NCBI RefSeq assembly: GCF_023074185.1
Contig: NZ_JADPKY010000033.1
Span: 95,239 to 159,238 of the forward strand
Source of the DNA: Bradyrhizobium sp. 132
GTDB lineage: Bacteria; Pseudomonadota; Alphaproteobacteria; Rhizobiales; Xanthobacteraceae
Direction of reading: 5' to 3'
Length of the DNA: 64,000 nucleotides
Part shown: piece after piece, positions 32,166-41,399 of the stretch
Layout: each line of letters opens with the position of its first letter
Position numbering within the stretch: the first letter of the stretch is position 1
Translations under genes and position numbers: made by a program
Notes under the pieces: model-generated
Told to the model about the DNA's origin: nothing
The model's input: only the letters and a program-made list of their open reading frames with translations
Database searches by the model: none

Positions 32166-34643
32166 GTGCGCTCACGCATCACAACGGCCAACGCCTTGAA
32201 CGATCCTTTGCCCGAGACCATTGCCGCCGAAAGGCTGCGCCAGCACCTGGAAGATGTTGCGCGCGAGCGCGACAATGCCTATCGCGCGCTCCAGGAGCGC
32301 GAGGCGGAGCTCGCGCGCATCCAGCGCATCGGCAAGGTCGGCGGTCTCGAGGTCGACTTCCGCGAAGGCTTCAAGAACCGCCGTTCGCCGGAATATCTGC
32401 TGCTCCACGGCCTGCCGGCGAAAGCCGCCGACGAGTCACACGAGGAATGGGTCAATCGCATCCATCCCGACGACCGGGACGCCGCGGTGAAGCACTTCCT
32501 CGATACGCTGGCCGGCACCAGCGAGGACTACACCGCCGAATACCGCATCATCCGTCCCAGCGACCGCGCGACCCGTTGGATCCGCGTCGTCGCCAAGTTC
32601 GAGCGCGACCGGGACGGCCGCGCGATCCGCCTCGTAGGCGCCCATATCGACGTCACCGCCCAGGCGCTCGCGCGTGAGACGCTGCGCGAGAGCGAAGAGC
32701 GTTTCCGGTTGATCGCCGACAGCGCGCCGGTGCCGATCTGGGTCACGAAACTCGACCGCACACGGTCGTTCGCCAACCAGGCCTATGTCGATTTCGTCGG
32801 CCTCCCCTACGACCAGGCGATTGCCTTCGACTGGCGCAAGGTGCTGCATCCGGACGACCTGCCGCACGTGCTGCAGCAATCGGTCCAGGGCGAAACCTCG
32901 CTAAAACCATTCGTGCTGGAAGCGCGCTACAAGGATTCATCGGGTGAATGGCGCTGGCTGCGCTCGGAGTCGCAACCGCGCTGGGACCCGACCGGCAAGC
33001 ATATCGGCTTCATCGGCGTCGCCCACGACATCACCGCCGCCAAGCAAGCCGAGATCGAGCTGCGGCAGCTCAACGAGACGCTCGAAGAGCGCATCGCCGA
33101 GCGGACCGCCGAGCTCGAATCCAACGAGGCGCGGCTGCGCGCGATCCTGGAGACCAGCAACCAGTATCAGGGGCTGGTCAATCTCAAGGGCGAATTGCTC
33201 TATGCCAACAACACCGTCCTCGATGGCATTAAGGCGCGCTCCGCGGACGTGATCGGCAAGCCGTTGTGGGAGACGCCCTGGTTTACCGGCACCCACGGCA
33301 TGAGCGCGATTGTGCGCGAGGCCTTCGATACCGTGCTCAAAGGCGAAGCTGTGCGGCTGGAGATGCGCCTGCGCCTTCCCATCGGCGAGCGCGATTTCGA
33401 GTTCGGCATGCGCCCGGTGCTCGACCGCCACGGCAACATCACCGGCGCGGTGCCCGAGGCTGTCGACATCACAGAGCGCCGCCGCGGCGAGGAAGCGCTG
33501 CGGCAGTCGCAGAAGATGGAGGCGATCGGCCAGCTCACCGGCGGCGTCGCGCACGACTTCAACAATCTGCTCACCATCATCCGCTCGGCCACCGATTTCC
33601 TGCGCCGCCGCGAACTGCCGGAGGAGCGCCGCCGCCGCTATGTCGACGCCATCTCCGACACCGTCGAGCGTGCCTCCAAGCTGACCGCACAGCTGCTGGC
33701 GTTTGCGCGCCGGCAACCGCTCAAACCGCAGATCTTCAACGTCGGAAGCCAGGTCGAGGGCGTCGCGCAACTGGTCCGGCCGCTGGTCGGGGGCCGCATC
33801 GAGATCGTGGTGGAGGTTCATGATGCCGACTGCTTCACAGTCGCCGACATCGCGCAATTCGAGACCGTGCTGATCAACCTCGCCATCAACGCCCGCGACG
33901 CCATGGACGGCGAGGGCCGCCTCACCATTGCCGTGCGCAAGGTTCTGGGCATCCCTCAGCTGCGCGCCCAATCAGCGCGCGGCGGCGACTATGTCGCGAT
34001 CTCGGTCGCAGACACCGGCAGCGGCATCGCGCCGGAAAATATCGAGGCCATCTTCGAGCCGTTCTTCACCACCAAAGAAGTCGGCAAGGGCACCGGCCTC
34101 GGCCTGAGCCAGGCCTTCGGCTTCGCAAAGCAGTCCGAGGGCGACATCGCCGTCGCGAGCACGCATGGCAAGGGCACGACCTTCACCATCTATCTGCCGC
34201 AGGCGCAAAGCCCCGCGACAGACAAGGAAGCCGCGGCGCTGACCAATGAGACCGCGGCCACCGGGCGCGGTTATCGCGTGCTTGTGGTGGAAGACGATGA
34301 CGAGGTCGGCCGCTTCTCCACCGAGCTACTGGAAGACCTCGGCTATGTCGTCCGCCGCGCCGCCAACGCCAATGCGGCGCTCGCCATCCTCGGCGAGAAC
34401 GAGTTCGCCGTCGACCTCGTCTTCTCCGACGTCATCATGCCCGGCATGAACGGCGTCGAGCTCGCCGGCATGATCCGGGAGCGTTATTCGGGCCTGCCCG
34501 TCGTGCTCACCTCTGGCTACAGCAACGTGCTCGCCGAGAACGCCCATCGCGGTTTCGAGCTGATCCGGAAACCGTATTCGGTGGAATCGCTATCGCGCAT
34601 TCTGCGCAAGGCGATCTCGGAGAAGCTGTCGGTGACGCGGTGA
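32166..34643 (+). CDS. multi-PAS hybrid histidine kinase
   Basis: The 825-aa cytoplasmic sensor contains an N-terminal coiled coil (20-50), three PAS/PAC modules (about 50-170, 175-300, 315-440), HisKA with H463 ([11 protein letters not shown]), HATPase_c ([29 protein letters not shown]) and a receiver with D755 (VFSDVIMPG). The start is GTG at 32166; no earlier in-frame start is convincing. It is a paralogue of the 25777 kinase (same core and tail), with an EcfG-type promoter as well. The two may share a downstream Hpt or response regulator. Confidence 0.9.
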   Translation: MRSRITTANALNDPLPETIAAERLRQHLEDVARERDNAYRALQEREAELARIQRIGKVGGLEVDFREGFKNRRSPEYLLLHGLPAKAADESHEEWVNRIHPDDRDAAVKHFLDTLAGTSEDYTAEYRIIRPSDRATRWIRVVAKFERDRDGRAIRLVGAHIDVTAQALARETLRESEERFRLIADSAPVPIWVTKLDRTRSFANQAYVDFVGLPYDQAIAFDWRKVLHPDDLPHVLQQSVQGETSLKPFVLEARYKDSSGEWRWLRSESQPRWDPTGKHIGFIGVAHDITAAKQAEIELRQLNETLEERIAERTAELESNEARLRAILETSNQYQGLVNLKGELLYANNTVLDGIKARSADVIGKPLWETPWFTGTHGMSAIVREAFDTVLKGEAVRLEMRLRLPIGERDFEFGMRPVLDRHGNITGAVPEAVDITERRRGEEALRQSQKMEAIGQLTGGVAHDFNNLLTIIRSATDFLRRRELPEERRRRYVDAISDTVERASKLTAQLLAFARRQPLKPQIFNVGSQVEGVAQLVRPLVGGRIEIVVEVHDADCFTVADIAQFETVLINLAINARDAMDGEGRLTIAVRKVLGIPQLRAQSARGGDYVAISVADTGSGIAPENIEAIFEPFFTTKEVGKGTGLGLSQAFGFAKQSEGDIAVASTHGKGTTFTIYLPQAQSPATDKEAAALTNETAATGRGYRVLVVEDDDEVGRFSTELLEDLGYVVRRAANANAALAILGENEFAVDLVFSDVIMPGMNGVELAGMIRERYSGLPVVLTSGYSNVLAENAHRGFELIRKPYSVESLSRILRKAISEKLSVTR

Positions 34644-34680
34644 TCTCTCGTCGTCCCGGCGAAGGCGGAGTGTGTAGCCG

Positions 34681-35121
34681 ATGAAACCCGCCCTCCTCTC
34701 CGCCTGGCAGATTTGGGCGCTGCTCTCCGCCTGCTTTGCGGCGCTGACTGCGATCTTCGCCAAGGTCGGCATCGAGAACATCAATCCGGATCTCGCGACA
34801 TTCATCCGCACCATCGTGGTGCTGCTCGCCTTCTCGGTGCTGCTGTTCTTCACTGGGCAGTTTGCCGTGCCGTCGGAAGTCTCGTCGAAAACCTGGCTGT
34901 TCCTGGTGCTGTCGGGGCTTGCGACCGGTGCGTCCTGGCTGTGTTATTTTCGCGCGCTGAAGCTTGGTCCCGCCACGCTGGTGGCGCCGATCGACAAGCT
35001 CAGCGTCGTGCTGGTTGCCCTGTTCGCATTCGCCTTTCTCGGCGTGCGTCCAACGACCCAAGGCTGGGTCGGCATCGCCATGATCGGCGCCGGCGCGGTG
35101 CTGCTGGCGGTCAAGTTTTGA
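34681..35121 (+). CDS. EamA/DMT-type small transporter
   Basis: This 146-aa membrane protein has about five helices and a single EamA repeat (SACFAALTAIFAKVGIENIN; FRALKLGPATLVAPIDKLSV). Such half-length members work as dimers, in contrast to 10-TM DMT exporters. It sits between a kinase and an MFS gene on the same strand, with gaps of 37 and 79 nt. Substrate unknown. Confidence 0.85.
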   Translation: MKPALLSAWQIWALLSACFAALTAIFAKVGIENINPDLATFIRTIVVLLAFSVLLFFTGQFAVPSEVSSKTWLFLVLSGLATGASWLCYFRALKLGPATLVAPIDKLSVVLVALFAFAFLGVRPTTQGWVGIAMIGAGAVLLAVKF

Positions 35122-35200
35122 GGAGCCGTCCGATCCGCGGAACCAAGCAGGCACGACAAGGTTGCTGCCGGGGCGGATTTGAGCCTCGATCGAGAGACCG

Positions 35201-36481
35201 ATGTCGAGCCAAATCCCCGATCAGGCAAGACGTGCCGGCCGCGCGCTGGATGCGGCGAACTTCTTCCTCGCCGACGTCCGCGACGGGCTCGGCCCGTATC
35301 TCGCCGTCTATCTCCTCACCGAGCAGCACTGGGACGAAGCGCGCATCGGCCTTGTCATGTCGATTGCGACGATCGCCGGCATCGTGGCGCAGACGCCGGC
35401 CGGTGCACTGGTCGATGCAACGCGAGCCAAGCGGCTGGTGATGGTCGTCGCCACCATCATGGTGACGGTCGCCTCGCTGTCGCTGCCGTTGTTTCCCAAC
35501 TTCCTGCCGGTCGCCATCTCGCAAGGCATCGCGCAGGCCGCCGCGGTGGTGTTTCCGCCGGCAATCGCCGCCGTCTCGCTCGGCATCTTCGGCCATGCCG
35601 CCTTCACCCGGCGGATCGGCCGCAACGAGACATTCAATCACGCCGGCAATGCGGTCGCGGCCGGGCTCGCGGGACTCAGCGCCTATTGGTTCGGCCCAAC
35701 CGTCGTGTTCCACCTTCTTGCCGCTATGGCCGTCGCGAGCCTCGTCAGCATTCTTGCGATCCCCGCCCGCGCAATCGACCACGATCTCGCTCGCGGGCTG
35801 CACGTCCCCGACGCGAACGAGCAGCCCGAACATGCCTCCGGCCTCAGCGTGCTCCTGACCTGTCGTCCGCTGCTGATCTTCGGGATCTGCGTCCTGCTCT
35901 TTCATCTCTCCAACGCCGCGATGCTGCCGCTGGTCGGACAAAAGCTCGCCTTGCAAGACAAGAACATGGGCACCAGCCTGATGTCGGCCTGCATCGTCGC
36001 GGCGCAATTGGTGATGGTGCCGTTCGCGATGCTGGTGGGGGCGAAGGCCGACCGCTGGGGCCACAAGCGCTTCTTCCTCGCCGCGCTCCTGATCCTGCCG
36101 CTTCGGGGAGCCCTCTATACGCTCTCCGACAATCCGTTCTGGCTGGTCGGCGTGCAGCTTCTCGACGGCGTCGGCGCTGGTATTTTTGGTGCGATCTTTC
36201 CCGTCATCGTCGCCGACCTCATGCGCAACACCGGCCGCTTCAACATCGCGCAAGGTGCGGTCATCACCGCCCAGAGCATTGGCGCGGGACTGTCGACGAC
36301 GCTCGCCGGCCTCGTCGTCGTCGCGGGCTACAGCGCCGCGTTCCTCATCCTCGGAGCTGTTGCAGCGATCGGTGCCATTATCTGCGTTGTCGCCTTGCCC
36401 GAGACGCGGCAATTCGCCGATGGCGCCCCGCGGGCGCAGGGGAAGACAGCGGCGCCGGCATCAGTTATCGCTGCCGAATGA
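35201..36481 (+). CDS. MFS transporter
   Basis: The 426-aa protein has 12 predicted helices with the MFS loop signature between TM2 and TM3 (GALVDATRAKRLVM) and again in the second half (GAKADRWGHKR). It begins with a soluble MSSQIPDQARRAGRAL segment. It lies 25 nt before an ArsB/SLC13-like gene, so the two probably form one transcript. The substrate is unknown; the pairing suggests export of a toxic anion or drug. Confidence 0.85.
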   Translation: MSSQIPDQARRAGRALDAANFFLADVRDGLGPYLAVYLLTEQHWDEARIGLVMSIATIAGIVAQTPAGALVDATRAKRLVMVVATIMVTVASLSLPLFPNFLPVAISQGIAQAAAVVFPPAIAAVSLGIFGHAAFTRRIGRNETFNHAGNAVAAGLAGLSAYWFGPTVVFHLLAAMAVASLVSILAIPARAIDHDLARGLHVPDANEQPEHASGLSVLLTCRPLLIFGICVLLFHLSNAAMLPLVGQKLALQDKNMGTSLMSACIVAAQLVMVPFAMLVGAKADRWGHKRFFLAALLILPLRGALYTLSDNPFWLVGVQLLDGVGAGIFGAIFPVIVADLMRNTGRFNIAQGAVITAQSIGAGLSTTLAGLVVVAGYSAAFLILGAVAAIGAIICVVALPETRQFADGAPRAQGKTAAPASVIAAE

Positions 36482-36506
36482 ATCGACCTCTCATCAAGGA
36501 TTGAAT

Positions 36507-37766
36507 GTGCCGACCGAGCCGCATGACGCCATCTGGGCCTGGAGCATCATTGCGCTTGCGACGGCAGGCGTCATCATCCGGCCCTTTCGCCTGCCCGAGG
36601 CGATCTGGGCAGCGATCGGCGCTGGCACCCTGGTGCTGCTCGGCCTCCTGCCGTGGCGGGATGCGCTCACAGGAATCGAGAAAGGCATCGACGTCTACCT
36701 CTTCCTGATCGGCATGATGCTGATCGCCGAGCTCGCCCGGCTCGAAGGACTGTTCGACTATCTGGCCGCTTTCGCGGTTGAACATGCACGCGGCTCGCCG
36801 CAGCGGCTGTTCTTGCTGATCTATCTCGTCGGCACATTCGTGACGGTGCTCCTGTCGAACGACGCCACCGCGATCGTCCTGACACCCGCCGTTTACGCCG
36901 CGACGCGCGCAGCGGGCGCCAAGCCGCTACCCTATCTCTTCGTCTGCGCCTTCATTGCCAATGCCGCGAGCTTCGTGCTGCCAATCTCCAATCCGGCCAA
37001 CCTCGTGGTCTTCGGCAAGCACATGCCGCATCTCGGGACTTGGCTGCGCCAGTTTGCCCTGCCGTCGCTTGCTTCGATCGGTCTCACCTATGTCGCACTG
37101 CGCCTTGCGCTGCATCGCGAGCTCAAGAATGAATCGATCGAAATGCGGGTCCCTCACCCCAAGCTCGGCCGCGGCGGCCGATTGACCGCCTACGGCATCG
37201 GCGCCATCGGCATCGTGCTGATCTGGGCCTCTGCACTCGATCTGCAACTGGGTCTGCCAACATTCCTCTGCGGGAGCACGACGACGGCCGCCGTGCTGCT
37301 CATCAACCGCCAGTCGCCTCTCCCCGTGCTGAAGGGCGTTTCCTGGAGCGTGCTGCCGCTGGTCGGCGGCCTCTTCGTGATGGTCGAGGCGCTGGTGAAG
37401 ACGGGCGTGATCGGGCAGCTCAGCGCGCTGCTGCACGAAGCGGTGGCGCAATCCGTGCCACAAGCCGCCTGGAGTGTCGGCGTCGCAACCGCAATCGCCA
37501 CCAACATCGCCAACAATTTGCCGGTCGGCCTCGTTGCCGGCTCGGTCGCGGCAAGCGATCATCTGCCCGCACCAGTCGTCAGCGCCATCCTGATCGGCGT
37601 CGATCTCGGGCCCAATCTGTCGGTGACCGGTTCGCTCGCCACGATCCTTTGGCTGGTCGCACTTAGGCGTGAGAAGATCGAGGTCGGCGCCTGGCCGTTC
37701 CTCAAGCTCGGCATGCTGGTGACGCCGCCGGCCCTGATCGCGGCCTTGGCCGCCGCGATCAGGTAA
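36507..37766 (+). CDS. ArsB/SLC13-type anion permease
   Basis: The 419-aa membrane protein has about 11 helices and ion-transporter signatures LLSNDATAIVLTPAV and LPISNPANLVVFGKH, repeated in inverted form (TNIANNLPVGLVAGS; DLGPNLSVTGSLATI). These fit the ArsB/NhaD/SLC13 fold and most resemble arsenical pump membrane proteins. The GTG start at 36507 is preceded by AAGGA at 7 nt. No arsR or arsC lies adjacent, so arsenite export is only a possibility. Confidence 0.8.
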   Translation: MPTEPHDAIWAWSIIALATAGVIIRPFRLPEAIWAAIGAGTLVLLGLLPWRDALTGIEKGIDVYLFLIGMMLIAELARLEGLFDYLAAFAVEHARGSPQRLFLLIYLVGTFVTVLLSNDATAIVLTPAVYAATRAAGAKPLPYLFVCAFIANAASFVLPISNPANLVVFGKHMPHLGTWLRQFALPSLASIGLTYVALRLALHRELKNESIEMRVPHPKLGRGGRLTAYGIGAIGIVLIWASALDLQLGLPTFLCGSTTTAAVLLINRQSPLPVLKGVSWSVLPLVGGLFVMVEALVKTGVIGQLSALLHEAVAQSVPQAAWSVGVATAIATNIANNLPVGLVAGSVAASDHLPAPVVSAILIGVDLGPNLSVTGSLATILWLVALRREKIEVGAWPFLKLGMLVTPPALIAALAAAIR

Positions 37767-37769
37767 CGA

Positions 37770-37814
37770 GCATGATCCGGAAAAGTGGGCAGCGGTTTTC
37801 CGACAAGATCATGC
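37770..37814. repeat. rhizobial GCATGATC-type palindromic repeat
   Basis: GCATGATC (37770-37777) and GATCATGC (37807-37814) flank CGGAAAAGTGGGCAGC and a TTTTCCG stretch, whose inner parts also pair. The form is common between genes in Bradyrhizobium (recalled, not searched). Confidence 0.7.
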
Positions 37815-37830
37815 TTAAAGCAAAAGGCTG

Positions 37831-37854
37831 AAGCGCGATGAAATCATCGCGCTT
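37831..37854. terminator. bidirectional stem-loop terminator
   Basis: Perfect 11-bp arms AAGCGCGATGA (37831-37841) and TCATCGCGCTT (37844-37854) between two convergent transporter genes. Confidence 0.6.
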
Positions 37855-37858
37855 GCCG

Positions 37859-39223
37859 TCAGTCGTTCTCGTAGCCGTAGACTTCCGGCAGGATGAAGAT
37901 TGCGGCGAGCAACCCGATCAGCGGGAAGATCGCGACGAACAGCGTGGCGCCGGCCTGCCCAATCGCCGCGAACAACGACGGAAACAGGAAGATCGCGAGG
38001 AACGACGGCAGCTTCACGAACATGTAGGCGAAGCCGCTGGCGGTGCCTCGATATTTCGGTTTCGCGACCATGGTCGGGATCGTCATGCAGTTCGACGCGT
38101 CCCAATAATGGCCCCACAACATGGCGGCGGCCGCGAACGGCAGCAGGATCGTGTTGTTGGTGTAGAGCGCGAAAGCGGCGACCAGCAGCGAGGCCAGTAC
38201 GATCGAGAAACCCGCGATCGCGATGCCGCGATGGCCGATCCTCGGCGTCAGCAGCGGCCCGACCCAGCCCGACATTGCGGCAAAGCAGAACAGCCCCATC
38301 GTCACGAGGTTGTTGCCGAGCACGCTCGACACGCCCACCATCACGAACAGCACCGGCAAATAGAAGGCGAAGGTCGAGAACTCGCTACCCTGGGCGAAAC
38401 AGGCGATCCAGCCGTAGATCGTCGCGCGCCAGCGGATCGGATCCTTCTTGAGGTCCGCGATGAAGGCGCTGGTGCTGACCTTCGGCATCACCGCGTCCTG
38501 GTCCGGCAGCATGGCAAGATCGTCATTGAACATCTCGCGCGCCACCTTCTTGGCCTCGCGGAAGCGCCCCTTCTGCACCAGCCACACCGCGGTCTCCGGC
38601 ACGTCATGGCGCATGATCAGGATGATCAGCGCCGGCACCGCTCCGAGGCCCAGCGTCACGCGCCACAGCATCTCGTGCTGGATGTCGAGCAGCAGGAAGA
38701 TCACGATGACGCCGATGGTGAGGACTTCACCGACGGCGAACATGAACTGCCAGCGATTGCCCATCACCTCGCGCTCACCCTTGGCCATGGATTCCATGAT
38801 GTAGGTGTAGCCGGTCGAGATGTCGGAGCCGAGCGGAATGCCGAGCAGGAAGCGGATCACCACGAGCCAGCCGACACTGGGCACGACGGCCTGCGCCAGC
38901 GCCAGCACGATGAACATCACCATCGTGATCAGGAACATCACGCGGCGTCCGATCTTGTCGGACAGCCAACCGCCGAGCAGCGCGCCGAGCAGGGCGCCGC
39001 CCTGCGTGCCGGCCGCAGCCAAGCCCAGCATCAGCGGATCGGGATTGTACTGCTCCTTGATGAAGATCAGCACGAAGGCGATCGAATAGAGATCCCACGC
39101 CTCGACCAGGATCGAGGCCATCATCAGCCAGCCGACCTTGTTGCCCTTGGGACTGTAGTTCGTGATGAGGTAACGGACCGCGGCTTCGCTCGCCATCGGT
39201 TGTGGCATCGCCATCGTCGACAT
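37859..39223 (-). CDS. MFS transporter (sugar-acid permease candidate)
   Basis: The 454-aa protein has 12 helices and the MFS motif GGWLSDKIGRR between TM2 and TM3, and LLGIPLGSDISTGYTYIME typical of sugar or organic-acid symporters. AGGAGG precedes the ATG at 39223. It starts 19 nt after the GntR gene on the same strand and divergent from sugar-acid enzymes, so it is probably the uptake system for their substrate, an aldonate or uronate-type acid. Confidence 0.85.
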   Translation of the reverse strand: MSTMAMPQPMASEAAVRYLITNYSPKGNKVGWLMMASILVEAWDLYSIAFVLIFIKEQYNPDPLMLGLAAAGTQGGALLGALLGGWLSDKIGRRVMFLITMVMFIVLALAQAVVPSVGWLVVIRFLLGIPLGSDISTGYTYIMESMAKGEREVMGNRWQFMFAVGEVLTIGVIVIFLLLDIQHEMLWRVTLGLGAVPALIILIMRHDVPETAVWLVQKGRFREAKKVAREMFNDDLAMLPDQDAVMPKVSTSAFIADLKKDPIRWRATIYGWIACFAQGSEFSTFAFYLPVLFVMVGVSSVLGNNLVTMGLFCFAAMSGWVGPLLTPRIGHRGIAIAGFSIVLASLLVAAFALYTNNTILLPFAAAAMLWGHYWDASNCMTIPTMVAKPKYRGTASGFAYMFVKLPSFLAIFLFPSLFAAIGQAGATLFVAIFPLIGLLAAIFILPEVYGYEND

Positions 39224-39242
39224 GCTTGGTCCTCCTGAACTT

Positions 39243-40007
39243 TTACGTGCCGAGCAGCGGCTCGATGCTGCAATCGAGCAGCCGCGGGTCGATCCCGGCT
39301 TCCATGCCCGTGAACATCTCGCCCATGTAGTCGATCAGCGCATCGCTCGCCTTCACGGCGTCCTCGACACGACGATTGGCAACCGCATTGAGAATAGCCA
39401 GATGATGATCGATTGTTCCTGACAGCTCCGCCTGCCCCGGCATGAAGCGGTGGTGGATGTAGCCGATGCGCCGATACAGCGTGTGCAACGGCCGCAGCGT
39501 ATGCACCAGAAACGGCTCGCCGGCCGCGTCCAGGACCAGCGCGTCGATGCGGCGGTCGATGCTGTTGAACTCGTCAAGGGTCAGGCTGGCGCGGCGCTCG
39601 CGCAACAGCCTATCGATGTGCAGCGCCTGATTGCGGTGCGAGAGGCTGGCGCGATCGGCCGCAAGCCGGATCACGAAACGCTCCATGTCGCGGCGCAAGG
39701 CCAGCAGCATGCGCTCGCGCGCCAGATCGATCGGCGCAATGTGCAGACCGTGGCGCGGGCGGATGATGATCAACGTATCGGCGGAGAGACGATTGACGGC
39801 GTGATGCACCGGTGTGCGGCCGAAGCCGGTGATGTGCTGCAATTCCAGCATCGTCATGAACTGGCCGGGCTTGAGCTCGCAATGGACGAGGAGCTCTTCG
39901 ATCTTCTGATAGGCCAGTTCGAAGAAGTTGAGGCGGTTGCGCCGGGAGGGCTTGCCCTCGCCGTCGTCGTTCCTCACCACCTTGAGCGTGCGCTTGCGCG
40001 TTGCCAT
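39243..40007 (-). CDS. GntR family transcriptional regulator (FadR/VanR-like)
   Basis: The 254-aa protein has an N-terminal GntR winged helix (YQKIEELLVHCELKPGQFMT, LQHITGFGRTPVHHAVNRL) and an all-helical FCD-like effector domain with metal-ligand-type histidines (HRNQALHID; IDHHLAILNAV). The ATG at 40007 follows GGGAGGG and is preferred over the in-frame region to 40271, which would run through the promoter. It likely represses both the permease and the divergent catabolic genes until a sugar acid binds. Confidence 0.88.
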   Translation of the reverse strand: MATRKRTLKVVRNDDGEGKPSRRNRLNFFELAYQKIEELLVHCELKPGQFMTMLELQHITGFGRTPVHHAVNRLSADTLIIIRPRHGLHIAPIDLARERMLLALRRDMERFVIRLAADRASLSHRNQALHIDRLLRERRASLTLDEFNSIDRRIDALVLDAAGEPFLVHTLRPLHTLYRRIGYIHHRFMPGQAELSGTIDHHLAILNAVANRRVEDAVKASDALIDYMGEMFTGMEAGIDPRLLDCSIEPLLGT

Positions 40008-40055
40008 GTCGTCCCTCCCCTCGGCCCGCGCAGTCGTTGAAGAGCGGTGCCTTGC

Positions 40056-40093
40056 TTGTGATATCCTTAAAACATGTTGTGATATATTACAAC
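40056..40093. promoter_or_regulatory. candidate GntR operators in the divergent promoter
   Basis: TTGTGATAT occurs at 40056-40064 and 40077-40085, 21 bp apart (two helical turns). The second copy belongs to the near-palindrome GTTGTGATATATTACAAC (40076-40093). Located between the GntR start (40007) and the dehydratase (40189). Confidence 0.5.
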
Positions 40094-40188
40094 CAGGCGT
40101 AAGATTCCGTCCGTGCCCGCACCCTGCTCCGGTGCAGAATGACAACAAGACGGCGCTGCGCGCGCCCCGCGATGGGAGGAGTATTGCC

Positions 40189-41388
40189 GTGAAGATCACG
40201 TGGATCGAGACGCTGCGCACCGAGGAATTCTCCAACGTCATCTGGGTGCGCGTCCACACCGACACGGGCATGATCGGTCTCGGCGAAACCTTCTACGGCG
40301 CCGGCGCGGTCGAAGCGCAGATTCACGACACCTTTGCCGGCCGCCTGCTCGGCCGCAATCCGCTGCACATCGAGGCGATCCATCGCGACATGCTGAACCT
40401 GCCGATGGCACAGTCCTCGACCGGGGTCGAATATCGCGCGGCCTCGGCGATCGACATCGCGCTGTGGGATCTGTTCGGCAAGGTCTGCAATCAGCCGGTG
40501 CACCAGATGCTCGGCGGCCTCTGCCGCGACAAGCAGCGCATCTACAACACCTGCGCCGGCACCCAATATGTCCGCTCGACCAATATCAGCCCGGTCGCCA
40601 ACTGGAATCTCGGTGCTTCCAAGAGTCCTTACGAGGATCTCGACGGCTTCATGCACCGCGCCGATGCGCTCGCGGAAAACCTGCTGGAGAGCGGCATCTC
40701 CGCCATGAAGATCTGGCCGTTCGATCCGGCGGCGCAAGAGAACAAGGGTCTCTACATCACCGCCGCGCAGATGAAGCAGGCGATCGAGCCGTTCGAGAAG
40801 ATCCGAAAAGCGGTCGGCGACAAGATGGAGATCATGGTCGAGCTCCATTCGCTCTGGAACCTGCCCACCGCCAAACAGATCGCGCGCGCTCTCGAGCCCT
40901 ACAAGCCGACCTGGTACGAAGACCCGATCCGGATGAACTCGCCGCAGGCGCTGGCCGAATATGCCCGCTGCACCGACGTCTGGGTCTGCGCCAGCGAAAC
41001 GCTGGGCTCGCGCTTCCCTTACAAGGACATGCTCGACCGCGACGCCATGCATGTGGTGATGGCGGATCTGTGCTGGACCGGCGGCCTCACCGAGGGCCGC
41101 AAGATCGCGGCGATGGCCGAAACCTATCACCGGCCCTTCGCACCGCACGACTGCATCGGCCCGATCGGCTTCATCGCCGCCATCCACATGTCGTTCAGCC
41201 AGCCCAACACGCTGATCCAGGAATCGGTGCGCGCCTTCTACAAGGGCTGGTACAATGAGCTCGTCACCACCATGCCCACGATCAAGGACGGTTTTGTCTA
41301 TCCGATGGAAGGGCCCGGCCTCGGCGTCGACCTTCTGCCCGCCGTATTCGACCGCTCCGATCTGACCGTGCGCCGTTCCAACGCCTAG
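40189..41388 (+). CDS. enolase-superfamily sugar-acid dehydratase (mandelate racemase/muconate lactonizing type)
   Basis: The 399-aa enzyme has the N-terminal capping domain and TIM barrel of the superfamily. Candidate metal ligands are in IMVELHSLWN, TWYEDPIRM and CASETLGSR, an active-site Lys in SAMKIWPFD and a His in FAPHDCIGP. It should abstract the alpha proton of a sugar acid such as mannonate, galactonate or a related aldonate and dehydrate it. The GTG start at 40189 has GGGAGGAG at good distance. First gene of a three-gene operon with two dehydrogenases. Confidence 0.85.
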   Translation: MKITWIETLRTEEFSNVIWVRVHTDTGMIGLGETFYGAGAVEAQIHDTFAGRLLGRNPLHIEAIHRDMLNLPMAQSSTGVEYRAASAIDIALWDLFGKVCNQPVHQMLGGLCRDKQRIYNTCAGTQYVRSTNISPVANWNLGASKSPYEDLDGFMHRADALAENLLESGISAMKIWPFDPAAQENKGLYITAAQMKQAIEPFEKIRKAVGDKMEIMVELHSLWNLPTAKQIARALEPYKPTWYEDPIRMNSPQALAEYARCTDVWVCASETLGSRFPYKDMLDRDAMHVVMADLCWTGGLTEGRKIAAMAETYHRPFAPHDCIGPIGFIAAIHMSFSQPNTLIQESVRAFYKGWYNELVTTMPTIKDGFVYPMEGPGLGVDLLPAVFDRSDLTVRRSNA

Positions 41389-41399
41389 GGATATTTGAG

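Noticed and set aside
35111..36412. 433-aa minus-strand frame opposite the MFS gene
   Set aside because: Low-complexity Asp/Gly/Arg/His composition; the plus-strand gene has 12 helices and MFS motifs.
37838..39238. 466-aa plus-strand open frame opposite the MFS permease
   Set aside because: No domain; His/Asp/Arg/Gln-rich antisense translation of a membrane protein gene with intact MFS motifs.
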